Origin: Symbiobacterium sp.
GTDB lineage: Bacteria; Bacillota; Sulfobacillia; UBA995; UBA9673
NCBI GenBank assembly: GCA_020725405.1
Contig: DYFB01000033.1
Coordinates: 1 to 54,889, forward strand
DNA length: 54,889 nucleotides
Reading direction: 5' to 3'
The notes under the pieces were generated by a model. That model did no database searches and was not told where the DNA came from. It worked only from the letters and a program-made list of their open reading frames with translations. The position numbers were made by a program, and so were the translations under genes. Positions 41,981 to 50,411 of the stretch are shown in pieces; positions within the stretch are counted from its first letter, which is position 1, and every line of letters begins with the position of its first letter.

Positions 41981-43183
41981 GTGAAGAGCGCCGAGGCCGC
42001 CCTGGCCGACCTCGAGGGGAACGCCGGTGTCGCCCTGGGTACGGTGGTCCTCATCCACGGCGAGGAGACCTACTACCACCGCCGCCTTCTCCGGGCCATC
42101 AAGGCCCGGACCCTCGACGCCTCCCTCGAGGCCTTCAACTACGTCGCGCTCGAGCGGGGGCAGGCCACCCTGGGCGCGGTGCGGGCCGCCGTCCTCACGC
42201 CGCCGGTCATGGCCGCCCGGCGCCTCGTCGTCGTCCGCGATCCGGCCGACCTCTCCGGAGGGCGTCCGGCCGGGCCGGGGGCGGAACCCGGGTCGGACGA
42301 CGAGAGCGGGAGCGGCGACGCCGCCGGGGAGGACCCGGCCGCCGGCGTCAGCGCCGGCCCCGGCCCCGGCGGCGCCCCCGTATCGGCCGCCGCAGACGGG
42401 TCTCCGGGCCCCGACGGCGACAGCTCTCCTCCTGGGCCGGGCCCGGCCGAGGCCGCCCGCCTCTGGTCGGAGCTCCTGGCCCTGGCGCCCCCGGAGACAC
42501 GGCTCGTCCTGTGCCTCAGCCGGGAGCTTCCCTCGTCGAGCCCTCTCCTCAAAGCGGCTGGCGGGCTCAGGCCCCCGGCCGAAGTCATCCGCTGCCTGCC
42601 GGCGACGGCCCGCTCGGCCGAGACCTGGGTCCGGAAGCTCGTCTCCGAGCTGGGCGGGCGCATCGACCCCCAGGCCTCCCAGGCCCTAGTGCTGCGCTCG
42701 GGAACGAGCCTGTCCGTGCTCGAGCGGGAGATAGAGAAACTCCTCGTCTATGTGGGCGACCGCGGGGTGATAACCACCGCCGACGTAGCCGCCGCCGCGA
42801 CCCCGTCGGCCGAGGCGTCCGTCTTCGAGATGGTCGACCACCTCGGGGCCAGGCGCCCCTACCGGGCCGTGACGACGCTGAGGCGCCTCGTCGAGCAGGG
42901 CGAGGTTCCGCTGAGGCTCATGGCCATGGTGTCGAGGCAGGTCAGGCTCATCTTCATCACCGCGGAGATGCTGGCTTGCGGGGCCCCCGTCGCCGAGGTG
43001 GAAAAGCGACTGGGCCTACCGACCTGGGTGGTTCGGGGCTATCTCGCGCAGGCCAGGAACTTCGACCGCGGGCAACTCACGGCGATGATGCGGGACCTCG
43101 CCCGGATGGACCTCGACGTGAAGACGGGGCGGCGCGAGCCCGTCGAGGCCCTGGAGCTCTTCATCCTCAGGCAGTGCCGGTAG
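41981..43183 (+). CDS. holA: DNA polymerase III subunit delta
   Basis: 400 residues, clamp-loader delta subunit. N-terminal GEETYYHRRLLRAIKARTLD (HGE motif), TPPVMAARRLVVVRDP, then after an insert VLCLSRELPSSSPLL, LVLRSGTSLSVLEREIEKLLVYVG, and the C-terminal collar domain. Residues about 92-152 are a Gly/Pro/Ser/Asp-rich low-complexity insert absent from ordinary HolA proteins. comEC-holA-rpsT is the usual Bacillota order. Its end overlaps the convergent rpsT by 17 bases. Confidence 0.9.
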   Translation: MKSAEAALADLEGNAGVALGTVVLIHGEETYYHRRLLRAIKARTLDASLEAFNYVALERGQATLGAVRAAVLTPPVMAARRLVVVRDPADLSGGRPAGPGAEPGSDDESGSGDAAGEDPAAGVSAGPGPGGAPVSAAADGSPGPDGDSSPPGPGPAEAARLWSELLALAPPETRLVLCLSRELPSSSPLLKAAGGLRPPAEVIRCLPATARSAETWVRKLVSELGGRIDPQASQALVLRSGTSLSVLEREIEKLLVYVGDRGVITTADVAAAATPSAEASVFEMVDHLGARRPYRAVTTLRRLVEQGEVPLRLMAMVSRQVRLIFITAEMLACGAPVAEVEKRLGLPTWVVRGYLAQARNFDRGQLTAMMRDLARMDLDVKTGRREPVEALELFILRQCR

Positions 43184-43472
43184 GACTGCTCCGGGCCGCC
43201 GCGGCGGCCTTTGCGAGGCGGGCGCGGAGATCGCGGGCGAGTCGCGACTTCCTGCGGGCGGCGCTGTTGGGGTGGATGACACCCTTGCGGGCCGCCTGGT
43301 CGAGCGCGGCGGCCACGGTCGGGTAGAGCTTCTCGGCCTCGGTCGGGTCGACGTCGAGGGTCTCGTTGAAGGCCCGGATGAGAGTCTTGAACCCCGTCCT
43401 CACCGAGGCGTTCCTCACCTTGAGCTCGCGGGCCTTCCTGGCCCGCTTGAGCGCGGACTTGATGTTCGCCAT
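43167..43472 (-). CDS. rpsT: 30S ribosomal protein S20
   Basis: 101 residues starting MANIKSALKRARKARELKVRNASVR, with LDQAARKGVIHPNSAARRKSRLARDL, the S20 signature. The minus-strand ATG at 43472 follows AAGGTG. rpsT opposite to holA is typical of Bacillota. Confidence 0.96.
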   Translation of the reverse strand: MANIKSALKRARKARELKVRNASVRTGFKTLIRAFNETLDVDPTEAEKLYPTVAAALDQAARKGVIHPNSAARRKSRLARDLRARLAKAAAAARSSPTGTA

Positions 43473-43640
43473 CACCTTACCCCCCACACGGTCCGCGGCG
43501 CCCTCCGGCGCCGGCCCCTCTATCTTCGCTATTATGCCGGGCCGAACCTGCCGGCACGCGCCGCGGCCGCTTCCGCGCACATAAGCCGCCCCCGGCGGGG
43601 AAACCTATCGACCGAATTCCAGGGATGGGGGGTGACGCCT

Positions 43641-43982
43641 GTGCGTGGCTCTGGTTGGCTCGGAGTGGTCGTCCGCTTCGTGGTCTCCGCCCTGGTCCTT
43701 CTCTTCCTGGGGGCCGTCCTACCCGGCTTCACGGTGGCCGGGTTCGTCAACGCCTTGATCGCGGCGGTGGCCATTGCGGCCATCGGCTACATCGTCGAGG
43801 CCATTCTCGGAGAGCGGGTCTCACCGCAGAGCCGGGGAGTGGTGGGCTTCATTACCGCCGCAGTGGTCATCTACGTGGCCCAGTTCTTCGTCCCGACGAT
43901 GCGCGTGACGATACTCGGAGCCCTGCTCGCGTCGCTAGTCATCGGCATCATCGATGCGGTGGTTCCCACCGAGTTGAGGTAG
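43641..43982 (+). CDS. Small membrane protein, phage-holin-family (4_2) type
   Basis: 113 residues with four hydrophobic segments (about 7-24, 31-52, 62-81, 88-107) and the family-like motifs ALVLLFLGAVLPGFTV and VVPTELR. Such holin-like proteins are common chromosomal genes near sporulation loci in Bacillota and need not be phage-derived. GTG 43641 has a GGGGGGTGA region 8-10 bases upstream; GTG 43632 is in frame. A terminator follows the gene. Confidence 0.7.
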   Translation: MRGSGWLGVVVRFVVSALVLLFLGAVLPGFTVAGFVNALIAAVAIAAIGYIVEAILGERVSPQSRGVVGFITAAVVIYVAQFFVPTMRVTILGALLASLVIGIIDAVVPTELR

Positions 43983-44083
43983 CCCGGGGAAGCGGTTACC
44001 GACGGGCTTCCGGGCCCGCCCGAAGTGTCGGCTGGCTCCGGGGGCGCTGTAGGCGCAACTTCTCGTCCCCGCGCGGCCGACTT

Positions 44084-44130
44084 GAGGCCCCGTGCTCCGG
44101 CTGAGCCGGTCCGGGGCCTCTTGCCTTCCT
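44084..44130 (+). terminator. Terminator-like hairpin between holin-like gene and spoIIP
   Basis: GAGGCCCCG (44084-44092) pairs with CGGGGCCTC (44112-44120), with an inner CCGGC/GCCGG helix, followed by TTGCCTTCCT. The stem is strong, the T-tract weak. Confidence 0.55.
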
Positions 44131-44191
44131 GTCCCGCCGCATATATCTAGGAGAGGCCGCCGACCGCCGGCGGGTGGGAGGGTGACGGAGG

Positions 44192-45517
44192 ATGATGACC
44201 GGAAGGCGACGTCGCAGGCCTGTTGCCGCCCTGCCCCGCTGGGGCCCTGTCCTCCTGGCCAGCCTGGTCCTCATCGGCGCGGCCCTTCCCGGCGCGGCGG
44301 CCATCGCGGCCGGGGGGCCCCTCTCCCGGTGGTTTCTGACGACCGCGAACTGCCGGTCGGTGTTGGAGCAGGGCGTTCCCCTTCTCGGCCGCGACCTCGG
44401 GACGGGTGGGCCGGCTCCCGTCGCCGACCCGGCGGCGGCCCCGCGCGGGGTGGCCTCGCGGCTGTTCTTCGCCCTGACCGGGGTCACCCTGGGCCGGCCG
44501 GAGTCCTTCCTCACCGCGGACCTTCCTCTGGCGCGCCTGCCCTACGCCGCTACCATTCTGGCCTCGGGGAGGTCCGGGCCCGCCGGCTCCGGTGAGGGAG
44601 GGGAGGCGGGCGCCGGGGCGGGTGCCGGGGCGGGCGCCGGGTCGGGCTCCGGCGCCGGGTCGGGCGGGAGCGGTGCGTCCGGGGGCGCGCCGGTCTCCGT
44701 TCCCGGATCGGGCCAGCCGTCCTCCCCCGCGATGGGCGGCGGGACCGGGGACCCTGCGGCCCCGCCCTACGCCGGGCTTCCGGCGGAGGCCGGTGTGCCC
44801 GACGAGACCCGGATGGTGGACCAGGAGGCCCTGCTCTATGTCTACGGCACGCGCGACCCGGTCATCGCCATCGTCCACACCCACGGGTCGGAGAGCTTCC
44901 TGCCCGCCGTCCAGGCCATGGCCCGGGCCAGGGACCCGTCGGCCGACGTCTCGAAGCTCGACTCCTTCAGTACCGACCGGTCGGTGAACGTCGTCCGGGT
45001 CGGGGAGGAGCTCGCCCGCTACCTGTGGGCGGCCCACGGTATCTCTAGCGTGCAGTCGCGGCGGCTGCACGATCTCAAGGAGGAAGGGTTCCGCCTCGGG
45101 GCCTACAACCGCTCGCTCGAAACGATGACGGCCATCCTCCGGCGGCACCCCCGGGTGAAGGTGCTCATCGACCTTCACCGCGACGCCCCGGGCCGCGAGA
45201 TGACCACGACCGTCCTGAACGGCACCCCGGTCGCCACAATCCTGGTCATCGTCGGGACCGACCGGATGCTCGAGAACCCCCACTGGCGGAAGAACTACGA
45301 TTTCGCCCGGCGGCTCGTGGCGACCATGGAGCAGATGTACCCCGGTCTCTCGCGGGGCCTGCTGGTACGGGACGAGCGCTACAACCAGCACGTGATGGAG
45401 CGGACGCTCCTTCTCGAGATCGGCGGCCAGGAGAACACCCTGGAGGAGGTCTTCGCCGCCGTCCGCTGCCTCGGAGACATCCTCGCCCAGCTCTTCGCCG
45501 AGGGCTTCGACCTCTAG
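44192..45517 (+). CDS. spoIIP: Stage II sporulation protein P
   Basis: 441 residues. N-terminal membrane anchor (about 18-40), a long Gly/Ala/Ser-rich linker (about 132-200), and a SpoIIP catalytic domain with IVHTHGSESF (about 228-237), VLIDLHRDAPGRE (about 323-335) and QHVMERTLLLEIGGQENTLEEV near the C terminus. SpoIIP is the amidase/endopeptidase of the DMP complex that removes septal peptidoglycan for engulfment. Direct evidence for sporulation. The usual neighbour gpr (spore protease) is not between rpsT and spoIIP. Confidence 0.92.
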   Translation: MMTGRRRRRPVAALPRWGPVLLASLVLIGAALPGAAAIAAGGPLSRWFLTTANCRSVLEQGVPLLGRDLGTGGPAPVADPAAAPRGVASRLFFALTGVTLGRPESFLTADLPLARLPYAATILASGRSGPAGSGEGGEAGAGAGAGAGAGSGSGAGSGGSGASGGAPVSVPGSGQPSSPAMGGGTGDPAAPPYAGLPAEAGVPDETRMVDQEALLYVYGTRDPVIAIVHTHGSESFLPAVQAMARARDPSADVSKLDSFSTDRSVNVVRVGEELARYLWAAHGISSVQSRRLHDLKEEGFRLGAYNRSLETMTAILRRHPRVKVLIDLHRDAPGREMTTTVLNGTPVATILVIVGTDRMLENPHWRKNYDFARRLVATMEQMYPGLSRGLLVRDERYNQHVMERTLLLEIGGQENTLEEVFAAVRCLGDILAQLFAEGFDL

Positions 45518-45586
45518 GCCCTTCAGGCCGGCGGGGGAGGGCGGCGCCCACGGGCCGCCCGGTCCGGACCCCCTCCCCGCCCTCCC

Positions 45587-45615
45587 TTGACAACGCCCCA
45601 GCCGGGTGGTATTTT
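45587..45615 (+). promoter_or_regulatory. Promoter of the hrcA-chaperonin-dnaJ operon
   Basis: TTGACA (45587-45592), exactly 17 bases, TATTTT (45610-45615). The predicted start near 45622 lies at the edge of the CIRCE operator, which begins at 45626. Confidence 0.85.
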
Positions 45616-45625
45616 CAGGCCAGGG

Positions 45626-45652
45626 TTAGCACTCTCGCTGCTAGAGTGCTAA
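45626..45652 (+). promoter_or_regulatory. CIRCE operator (HrcA binding site)
   Basis: Perfect inverted repeat TTAGCACTC (45626-45634), nine-base spacer, GAGTGCTAA (45644-45652), identical to the CIRCE consensus. Positioned at the transcription start, it should let HrcA repress the whole operon until heat shock. Confidence 0.97.
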
Positions 45653-45753
45653 GCACCGCGACCCGGCCCACAGACGGGGACAGGGAGGACAGAGAGGGCA
45701 GAGAGAGCAAGAAGAACGGAGAGGACAGAGGGGACAGAGAGGAGGGAGCGACG

Positions 45754-46794
45754 GTGACGATCTCCGACCTCAGCGAGCGGCAGAGGCGGGTCCTGCGGGC
45801 CATTGTCGAAGAGTACATAGCGACGGCCGAGCCGGTGGGTTCCCGGACCATCTCGCGGCACCACGTCCGGGACGCCAGCCCGGCGACCATCCGCAACGAC
45901 ATGGCCGACCTCGAGGAGATGGGTCTTCTCGAGCAGCCTCACACCTCGGCCGGGCGCGTCCCGTCGGACGCCGGCTACCGGTATTATGTCGACGCGATCG
46001 TCGAGACCGGCCCCCTCCCCGAGGCCCAGGTCCGCCTGGTCGAGCAGGTCCTTGGGGGGAGGATGAGCGAGGCTGCGGCCCTGATCCACTCGGCGGCCCA
46101 CGTGCTCTCCGAGACGTCGAGCCTCATCTCCATCGTCCTCGGGCCGCAGGTCGCTCCGGCCTCCCTCGTCCGCGTGGAGGTGAGCCACGTCGGCCACGGC
46201 CGGGCCGTTCTCATCCTCTTCGCCGATGCCGGGTTCGTCGAGACGAAGCTGGTCGAGCTCCCCGAGAGCCTCGACCCGGCGAGGCTCAGGCAGGTGGTCG
46301 AGCTCATCAACGACTGCTTGGGCAGCCAGACCTGGGAGAGGCTCAGCCGGCCCTCGGTGCTCCGCGACCTCAGGCGGCAGCTCCGGGGCTACGAGGCCGC
46401 GCTCGACGACACCCTCGAGTTCCTGAAGTCGAGTCTCGAGCCCGTAGCTTCCCAGCGGGTTTACATATCCGGACTCGCCCGGGTCCTGGATCTGCCGGAG
46501 TTTAGGAACGTGGAGCGGACCAAGGCCGTCCTGGCCATACTCGACCGGGAGCACGCCGTGTCCGAGATGCTCCGGGAGCGTCTCCCCGCAGGCGTGGCCG
46601 TGACCATAGGCCGGGAGAACAGCCGCCGGGAGATGGTCGACTGCAGTCTCGTGTCAGCCCCCTACTCCGTCGGGGGCCGGGCTCTCGGCGGGGTGGCGGT
46701 GCTGGGGCCCAAGCGCATGGACTACCGGCTCCTCTTGCCGCTTGTGGGGCTCGTGGCCGAGCAGCTCAACGAGGCCCTGGAGCGTCTTGCCTGA
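45754..46794 (+). CDS. hrcA: Heat-inducible transcription repressor HrcA
   Basis: 346 residues. N-terminal winged helix with RQRRVLRAIVEEYIATAEPVG and SPATIRNDMADLEEMGLLEQPH, SAGRVPSDAGYRYYVD, then the GAF-like and inserted dimerisation domains, ending YRLLLPLVGLVAEQLNEAL. Binds CIRCE, so it is autoregulated by the site 100 bases upstream. GTG 45754 has GGAGGGAG upstream; the frame is open to 45646 but that part is a purine-rich repeat-like leader. Confidence 0.96.
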   Translation: MTISDLSERQRRVLRAIVEEYIATAEPVGSRTISRHHVRDASPATIRNDMADLEEMGLLEQPHTSAGRVPSDAGYRYYVDAIVETGPLPEAQVRLVEQVLGGRMSEAAALIHSAAHVLSETSSLISIVLGPQVAPASLVRVEVSHVGHGRAVLILFADAGFVETKLVELPESLDPARLRQVVELINDCLGSQTWERLSRPSVLRDLRRQLRGYEAALDDTLEFLKSSLEPVASQRVYISGLARVLDLPEFRNVERTKAVLAILDREHAVSEMLRERLPAGVAVTIGRENSRREMVDCSLVSAPYSVGGRALGGVAVLGPKRMDYRLLLPLVGLVAEQLNEALERLA

Positions 46795-46864
46795 CCGGGA
46801 CTTCGGCTTTCCGTCGCGGAAGGTCCCGAGGTCCCTTTTTGCTGTCCGGGGGGGAACGTGACCG

Positions 46865-48493
46865 TTGACGACAACCGTTAAGCAAGTCTCCGGCGGGGCC
46901 GAGGTCGACGAGAGGCTCGCCGCCCTGGTCACCAACTCGGCCGCCGTCCAGGCCATCGCCTCGTCGGTCGAGGGGACTCTGGGCTCCAAGGGCCTCGACG
47001 TCATGCTCGTGGACCGCTACGGCGATGTGGTCATCACCAACGACGGCATCACCATCCTATCGAAGATCGAGACCACCCACCCGGCCGCCCGGATGGTCAT
47101 CGGCATCGCCAAGGCCCAGGAGGAAGAGGTCGGGGACGGGACGACGACGGCCACCATCATGGCCGGGACCCTCCTGGCCGAGGGCGTGGCCCACGTGGTG
47201 AAGGGCGTTCCCGTGGCCCGGGTCATCGAGGGCATCCGCCTGGGCCTGGCCCGGGCCGAAGCGGTCCTGCGGGAGATGTCGGCTCCCGTCGAGGGCGTCA
47301 ACGACCCCCTGCTGACGCGGGTGGCCCTTATCGCCGGGCGCGGGCACCAGGACATCGCCGACCTCGTCGTGGCCGCGGCCCGGATGATCGGGGAGGATAA
47401 ACTCAAGGAACGCAACTGGAAGCTCATGGATACGGTTGTGGCCCAGGTCGGGGCGGAGAACGAGGTCTTCATGGGTGTTGTCGTCGATAAGGAGCGGCTG
47501 AACAAACAGATGCCCCGGGAAATCGACAACGCCCGCGTCCTGGTCGTGGACGACGCGCTGGAGCCCGAGGAGATCGAGGAGGAGGCCCTCGGGACCGAGG
47601 CGGGGGTCAAGCGCTACCTCGAGCTGCAGCGCGAGTTCCGGGACAACCTCGCCAAGCTGGTCCGCCTGGGCGTCAACGTCGTCGTGGCCGACAGGGGGGT
47701 CCACGACCTCGCTGAGGAGGTCCTCACCGACGCCGGGGTCATGGTCCTCCGCCGGGTGTCCTCGCGCGAGGTCCGGCGGGTGGCCGAGCACGTCGGAGCC
47801 AAGCCCGTGAAGCGCACCGCCCTCCGGCGGGCGGAGGCCGACCTCGAGCGCTACCTCGGGTCGGCCGGACGAGTCTACGAGGATGAGAAGCTGGAGCACG
47901 TCCGCTTCCTAGGCGGGACCGGCCGGCCCATGGCCACCGTCCTCGTCGGGGCGGCGACCGAGGAGGTCGTCGACGAGCGCGAGCGCATCGCCAAGGACGC
48001 CGCGGCTGCGGTGCAGGCCGCCGTGAGGGGCGGGGTCCTGCCCGGCGGCGGGGCGGCCGAGCTGGCTGCGGCCCGCCGGGTCGAGGAGTTCCGGCAGACC
48101 ATCAAGGGGATGGCCGGCTACGGGGTGGAGTGCGTCGTTGAGGCCCTCCGCCGGCCGCTGGCCCAGATCGTGGCCAACGCCGGCTACAACCCCCTCGAGA
48201 AGGTCGGCGACGTCCTGGCCGAGCAGGCCGAGACGGGCCGGGAGAGCCTCGGCGTGGACTGCGATACCGGCGAGGTCGCCGACATGCGGGAGCTGGGGGT
48301 CCTCGACCCGACCCCGGTGAAGACCTACGCCCTCAAGGCCGCGGGGGAGATAGCCGAGGCCATCCTCCGGATCAACACCATCATCAAGAAGCGTGAGGAA
48401 GGGCCCGGCCCGGCCGGGGGCGGACCCGGCGGAGCCGGGCACGGCGGCGACGGGTCGGGTGGAAGCGTGAGGAGCGGTGGCGAGCCGTTCTGA
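46865..48493 (+). CDS. Archaeal-type (group III) chaperonin
   Basis: 542 residues, thermosome/CCT-like rather than GroEL-like, apparently one ring-forming subunit with a built-in lid. ATP-site motifs: NDGITILSK (D60), [15 protein letters not shown] (D91), and LPGGGAAEL (393-400) with Asp378 in [11 protein letters not shown] at the place of the GroEL hydrolysis Asp. [11 protein letters not shown] and [26 protein letters not shown] are thermosome-like. The C-terminal 35 residues are Gly-rich. Archaeal-type chaperonins have been reported in some Bacillota within dnaK operons. TTG start, poor ribosome site (G-run about 10 bases upstream). It lies between hrcA and dnaJ under CIRCE control. Confidence 0.93.
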   Translation: MTTTVKQVSGGAEVDERLAALVTNSAAVQAIASSVEGTLGSKGLDVMLVDRYGDVVITNDGITILSKIETTHPAARMVIGIAKAQEEEVGDGTTTATIMAGTLLAEGVAHVVKGVPVARVIEGIRLGLARAEAVLREMSAPVEGVNDPLLTRVALIAGRGHQDIADLVVAAARMIGEDKLKERNWKLMDTVVAQVGAENEVFMGVVVDKERLNKQMPREIDNARVLVVDDALEPEEIEEEALGTEAGVKRYLELQREFRDNLAKLVRLGVNVVVADRGVHDLAEEVLTDAGVMVLRRVSSREVRRVAEHVGAKPVKRTALRRAEADLERYLGSAGRVYEDEKLEHVRFLGGTGRPMATVLVGAATEEVVDERERIAKDAAAAVQAAVRGGVLPGGGAAELAAARRVEEFRQTIKGMAGYGVECVVEALRRPLAQIVANAGYNPLEKVGDVLAEQAETGRESLGVDCDTGEVADMRELGVLDPTPVKTYALKAAGEIAEAILRINTIIKKREEGPGPAGGGPGGAGHGGDGSGGSVRSGGEPF

Positions 48494-48525
48494 TCTAGCC
48501 CTGTCCGTGGGAGGACGGTCCCGAA

Positions 48526-49683
48526 GTGGCCAAGAGGGACTACTATGAGGTCCTCGGTGTCCGGCGCAGCGCCACCGAGGACGAGATAAAGAAGGCCTAC
48601 CGCAGCCTGGCCCGTAAGTGCCACCCGGACCAGAACCCGGGCGACGCCGGGGCCGAGGAGCGCTTCAAGGAGCTCAACGAGGCCTACGAGGTCCTCCGCG
48701 ACCCGCAGAAGCGGGCCATGTACGACCGCTTCGGCCACGGGGCCGCGGGGCGTCCGGGCGGCCCGGGAGGGCCGGGAGCCGGCGACTTCGCCTCTTGGTT
48801 CGGGGACCTCGGTGGCTTCTCCGGATTCGACGACATCTTCAGCATGTTCTTCGAGGGGATGCGCGGTGGGCGGGCGAGACGGGCCGGGCCCACCCGGGGA
48901 GGCGACCTCCGCTATGACCTCGAGATAACCCTGGAGGAGGCCGCGGCCGGCCTCGAGCGCGAGATGGACGTGCCGCGCATCGTGGACTGCCCCATCTGCG
49001 ACGGGACCGGAGCCAGGCCGGGGACGCGGCCGGAGCGGTGCCCCGAGTGCCGGGGCACCGGCCAGACGCGCCGCGTCCAGCGGACGCCCCTCGGCCAGAT
49101 GGTCACCATGGGCCCGTGCGCCCGGTGCGAGGGCCGGGGGGAGATCATCACCGACCCCTGTCCGGACTGCAACGGGGTGGGCAAGGTCCGCCGGAATCAC
49201 CGCATCGTCCTCGAGGTCCCACCGGGAGTCGACACCGGGACGAGGCTCCGCATCGCCGGGGCTGGCCAGCCCGGTCTGATGGGCGGCCCTCCCGGAGACC
49301 TCTTCGTCTACATCTACGTGAAACCCCACCGCGTCTTCCAGCGCGAAGGGTCGGACCTCCACCTCGACCGCCGCATCGGCATCGCCCAGGCGGCCCTGGG
49401 GGCCGAGCTCACCGTCCCCACCCTCGGCGGGGAGGCCATCCTCAAGGTTCCGCCCGGGACCCAGCCCGGCCAACGCCTGCGCCTCAAGGGCAAGGGCATG
49501 CCCCACCTCCGCCGCTCGGGGAGCGGCGACCTCATCGTCCGGGTGACGGTCGAGGTTCCGTCCCGCCTGTCGGCCCGCGAGAAGGAGCTCCTGGCCGCCT
49601 TTGCCGCCGAGCGCGGCGAGAGCGTGAGCCTCGGAGAGGGCTTCCTCAAGAAGGTCCGCGACGCCCTGAGCGGCGGCGGGTGA
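48526..49683 (+). CDS. dnaJ: Co-chaperone DnaJ
   Basis: 385 residues. J domain with HPD at 33-35, G/F-rich linker (about 72-120), four zinc-binding CxxCxGxG repeats ([32 protein letters not shown]) and the C-terminal substrate-binding domain. All elements of a type I DnaJ are present, so it should need a DnaK, which is not in the window. GTG start, 32 bases after the chaperonin gene. Confidence 0.97.
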   Translation: MAKRDYYEVLGVRRSATEDEIKKAYRSLARKCHPDQNPGDAGAEERFKELNEAYEVLRDPQKRAMYDRFGHGAAGRPGGPGGPGAGDFASWFGDLGGFSGFDDIFSMFFEGMRGGRARRAGPTRGGDLRYDLEITLEEAAAGLEREMDVPRIVDCPICDGTGARPGTRPERCPECRGTGQTRRVQRTPLGQMVTMGPCARCEGRGEIITDPCPDCNGVGKVRRNHRIVLEVPPGVDTGTRLRIAGAGQPGLMGGPPGDLFVYIYVKPHRVFQREGSDLHLDRRIGIAQAALGAELTVPTLGGEAILKVPPGTQPGQRLRLKGKGMPHLRRSGSGDLIVRVTVEVPSRLSAREKELLAAFAAERGESVSLGEGFLKKVRDALSGGG

Positions 49684-49841
49684 CCGGGGCCGGCGGCAAC
49701 TGAGCGGCGACCCCCCGCAGGAGGTAGCTCCGGCCTCGGGAATACTCTCCGAGGAAGGGAGGGTCTGGCCACCCGCGTCGTCCCCCCGATAGGCAGGACC
49801 TGACCCGGCCGCCCTCCCAGGAGTCCGACCGGGCGGGGGTG

Positions 49842-50093
49842 ATGGGCATGGACGTGCCCAAGTGCACCTGCGGCGCTATCGACTTCAGGCGGGACATCAT
49901 GAGGTTCTCGTCGGACCGCGGGCCGCTCGAACCGAGAACTGTCGTCGTCTACTACTGTGCCAACTGCGAAAAGGCTCTTTCCTTTCTCCCTCTTGACATC
50001 GAGAATCTGCCGGCCGCGGTGAGGAACATCGAGGCCACCGTGAGCCGCCTCGAGACGCTGGTCCGGGGTCTCAGGTCCCGCCCCTCCTTCTGA
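49842..50093 (+). CDS. Small zinc-ribbon-like protein of unknown function
   Basis: 83 residues. Two Cys pairs, CTC near residue 9-11 and YCANC at about 39-43, could bind one zinc; the C-terminal half is a helix (ENLPAAVRNIEATVSRLETLVRGL) suited to a coiled coil. I do not recognise the family. Start uncertain between GTG 49839, ATG 49842 and ATG 49848. A G-rich tract follows the stop. Confidence 0.55.
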   Translation: MGMDVPKCTCGAIDFRRDIMRFSSDRGPLEPRTVVVYYCANCEKALSFLPLDIENLPAAVRNIEATVSRLETLVRGLRSRPSF

Positions 50094-50411
50094 GCGCCGC
50101 CGGGCGCTGGGGGCGGGGGGCGGGGGGCGGGTCTCCGCCCCCGGCGCCGCGCGGCCGAGATGGTGCCACTTCCAGAGCAGGTGTTCGAAAGCTAGGCGAC
50201 AAGCCGGATTCTGACCTCGGCACCGTTCGTCTGGAAGCCTGGCCCGGCCCGTCCCCTTGCGGCACCACGAAGTAGGCCACGGCGCCCACGGCCACGCAAA
50301 CCACAGCTAGCACTGGAACAAGCCCATCGTCTCCTGGGCATGTTCCAACTCCTCCTAGACGGGGCGGCCAGCCACACCGGTCGTAGCTGTCTTCCAGGAC
50401 TCAGGGCCGCA
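50094..50411. other. Gene-free interval with G-quadruplex motif and RNA-like folding
   Basis: 318 bases between convergent genes. It holds a G-tract with four runs (50109-50131) and a set of nested inverted repeats (50231-50397) described separately. Short frames on the minus strand (for example one starting at 50343 behind a good GGAGGAG) encode fragments such as a membrane-helix-like LAVVCVAVGAVAYFVV in a different frame, so a decayed small membrane-protein gene is an alternative reading. Confidence 0.5.
50231..50397. ncRNA. Candidate structured non-coding RNA (family and strand unknown)
   Basis: Nested complementary segments: CTGGAAG (50231-50237) with CTTCCAG (50391-50397); CTGGCC (50239-50244) with GGCCAG (50366-50371); CCCGTC (50248-50253) with GACGGG (50358-50363); TTGCG (50257-50261) with CGCAA (50295-50299); and a hairpin TGGAACA-A-GCCCA / TGGGC-A-TGTTCCA (50314-50347) with an 8-base loop. 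Together they form a closed multi-branched fold of about 167 bases. I do not recognise an Rfam family, and direction is not determined. Confidence 0.4.

Noticed and set aside
43641-43982. Evidence of a prophage from the holin-like gene
   Set aside because: No other phage genes, integrase or attachment repeats nearby; small holin-family proteins are ordinary chromosomal genes in Bacillota.
50192-50377. Small minus-strand protein gene starting at 50343 behind GGAGGAG
   Set aside because: The 49-residue product is Arg/Gly-rich; the plausible membrane helix nearby is in a different frame, so at most a decayed gene. RNA-like inverted repeats explain the region better.
50190-50411. RNase P RNA (rnpB) on the minus strand
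   Set aside because: CAGAATCCGGCTT resembles its 3' end, but the interval is too short and the matching GAGGAAAGTCC helix strand is absent.
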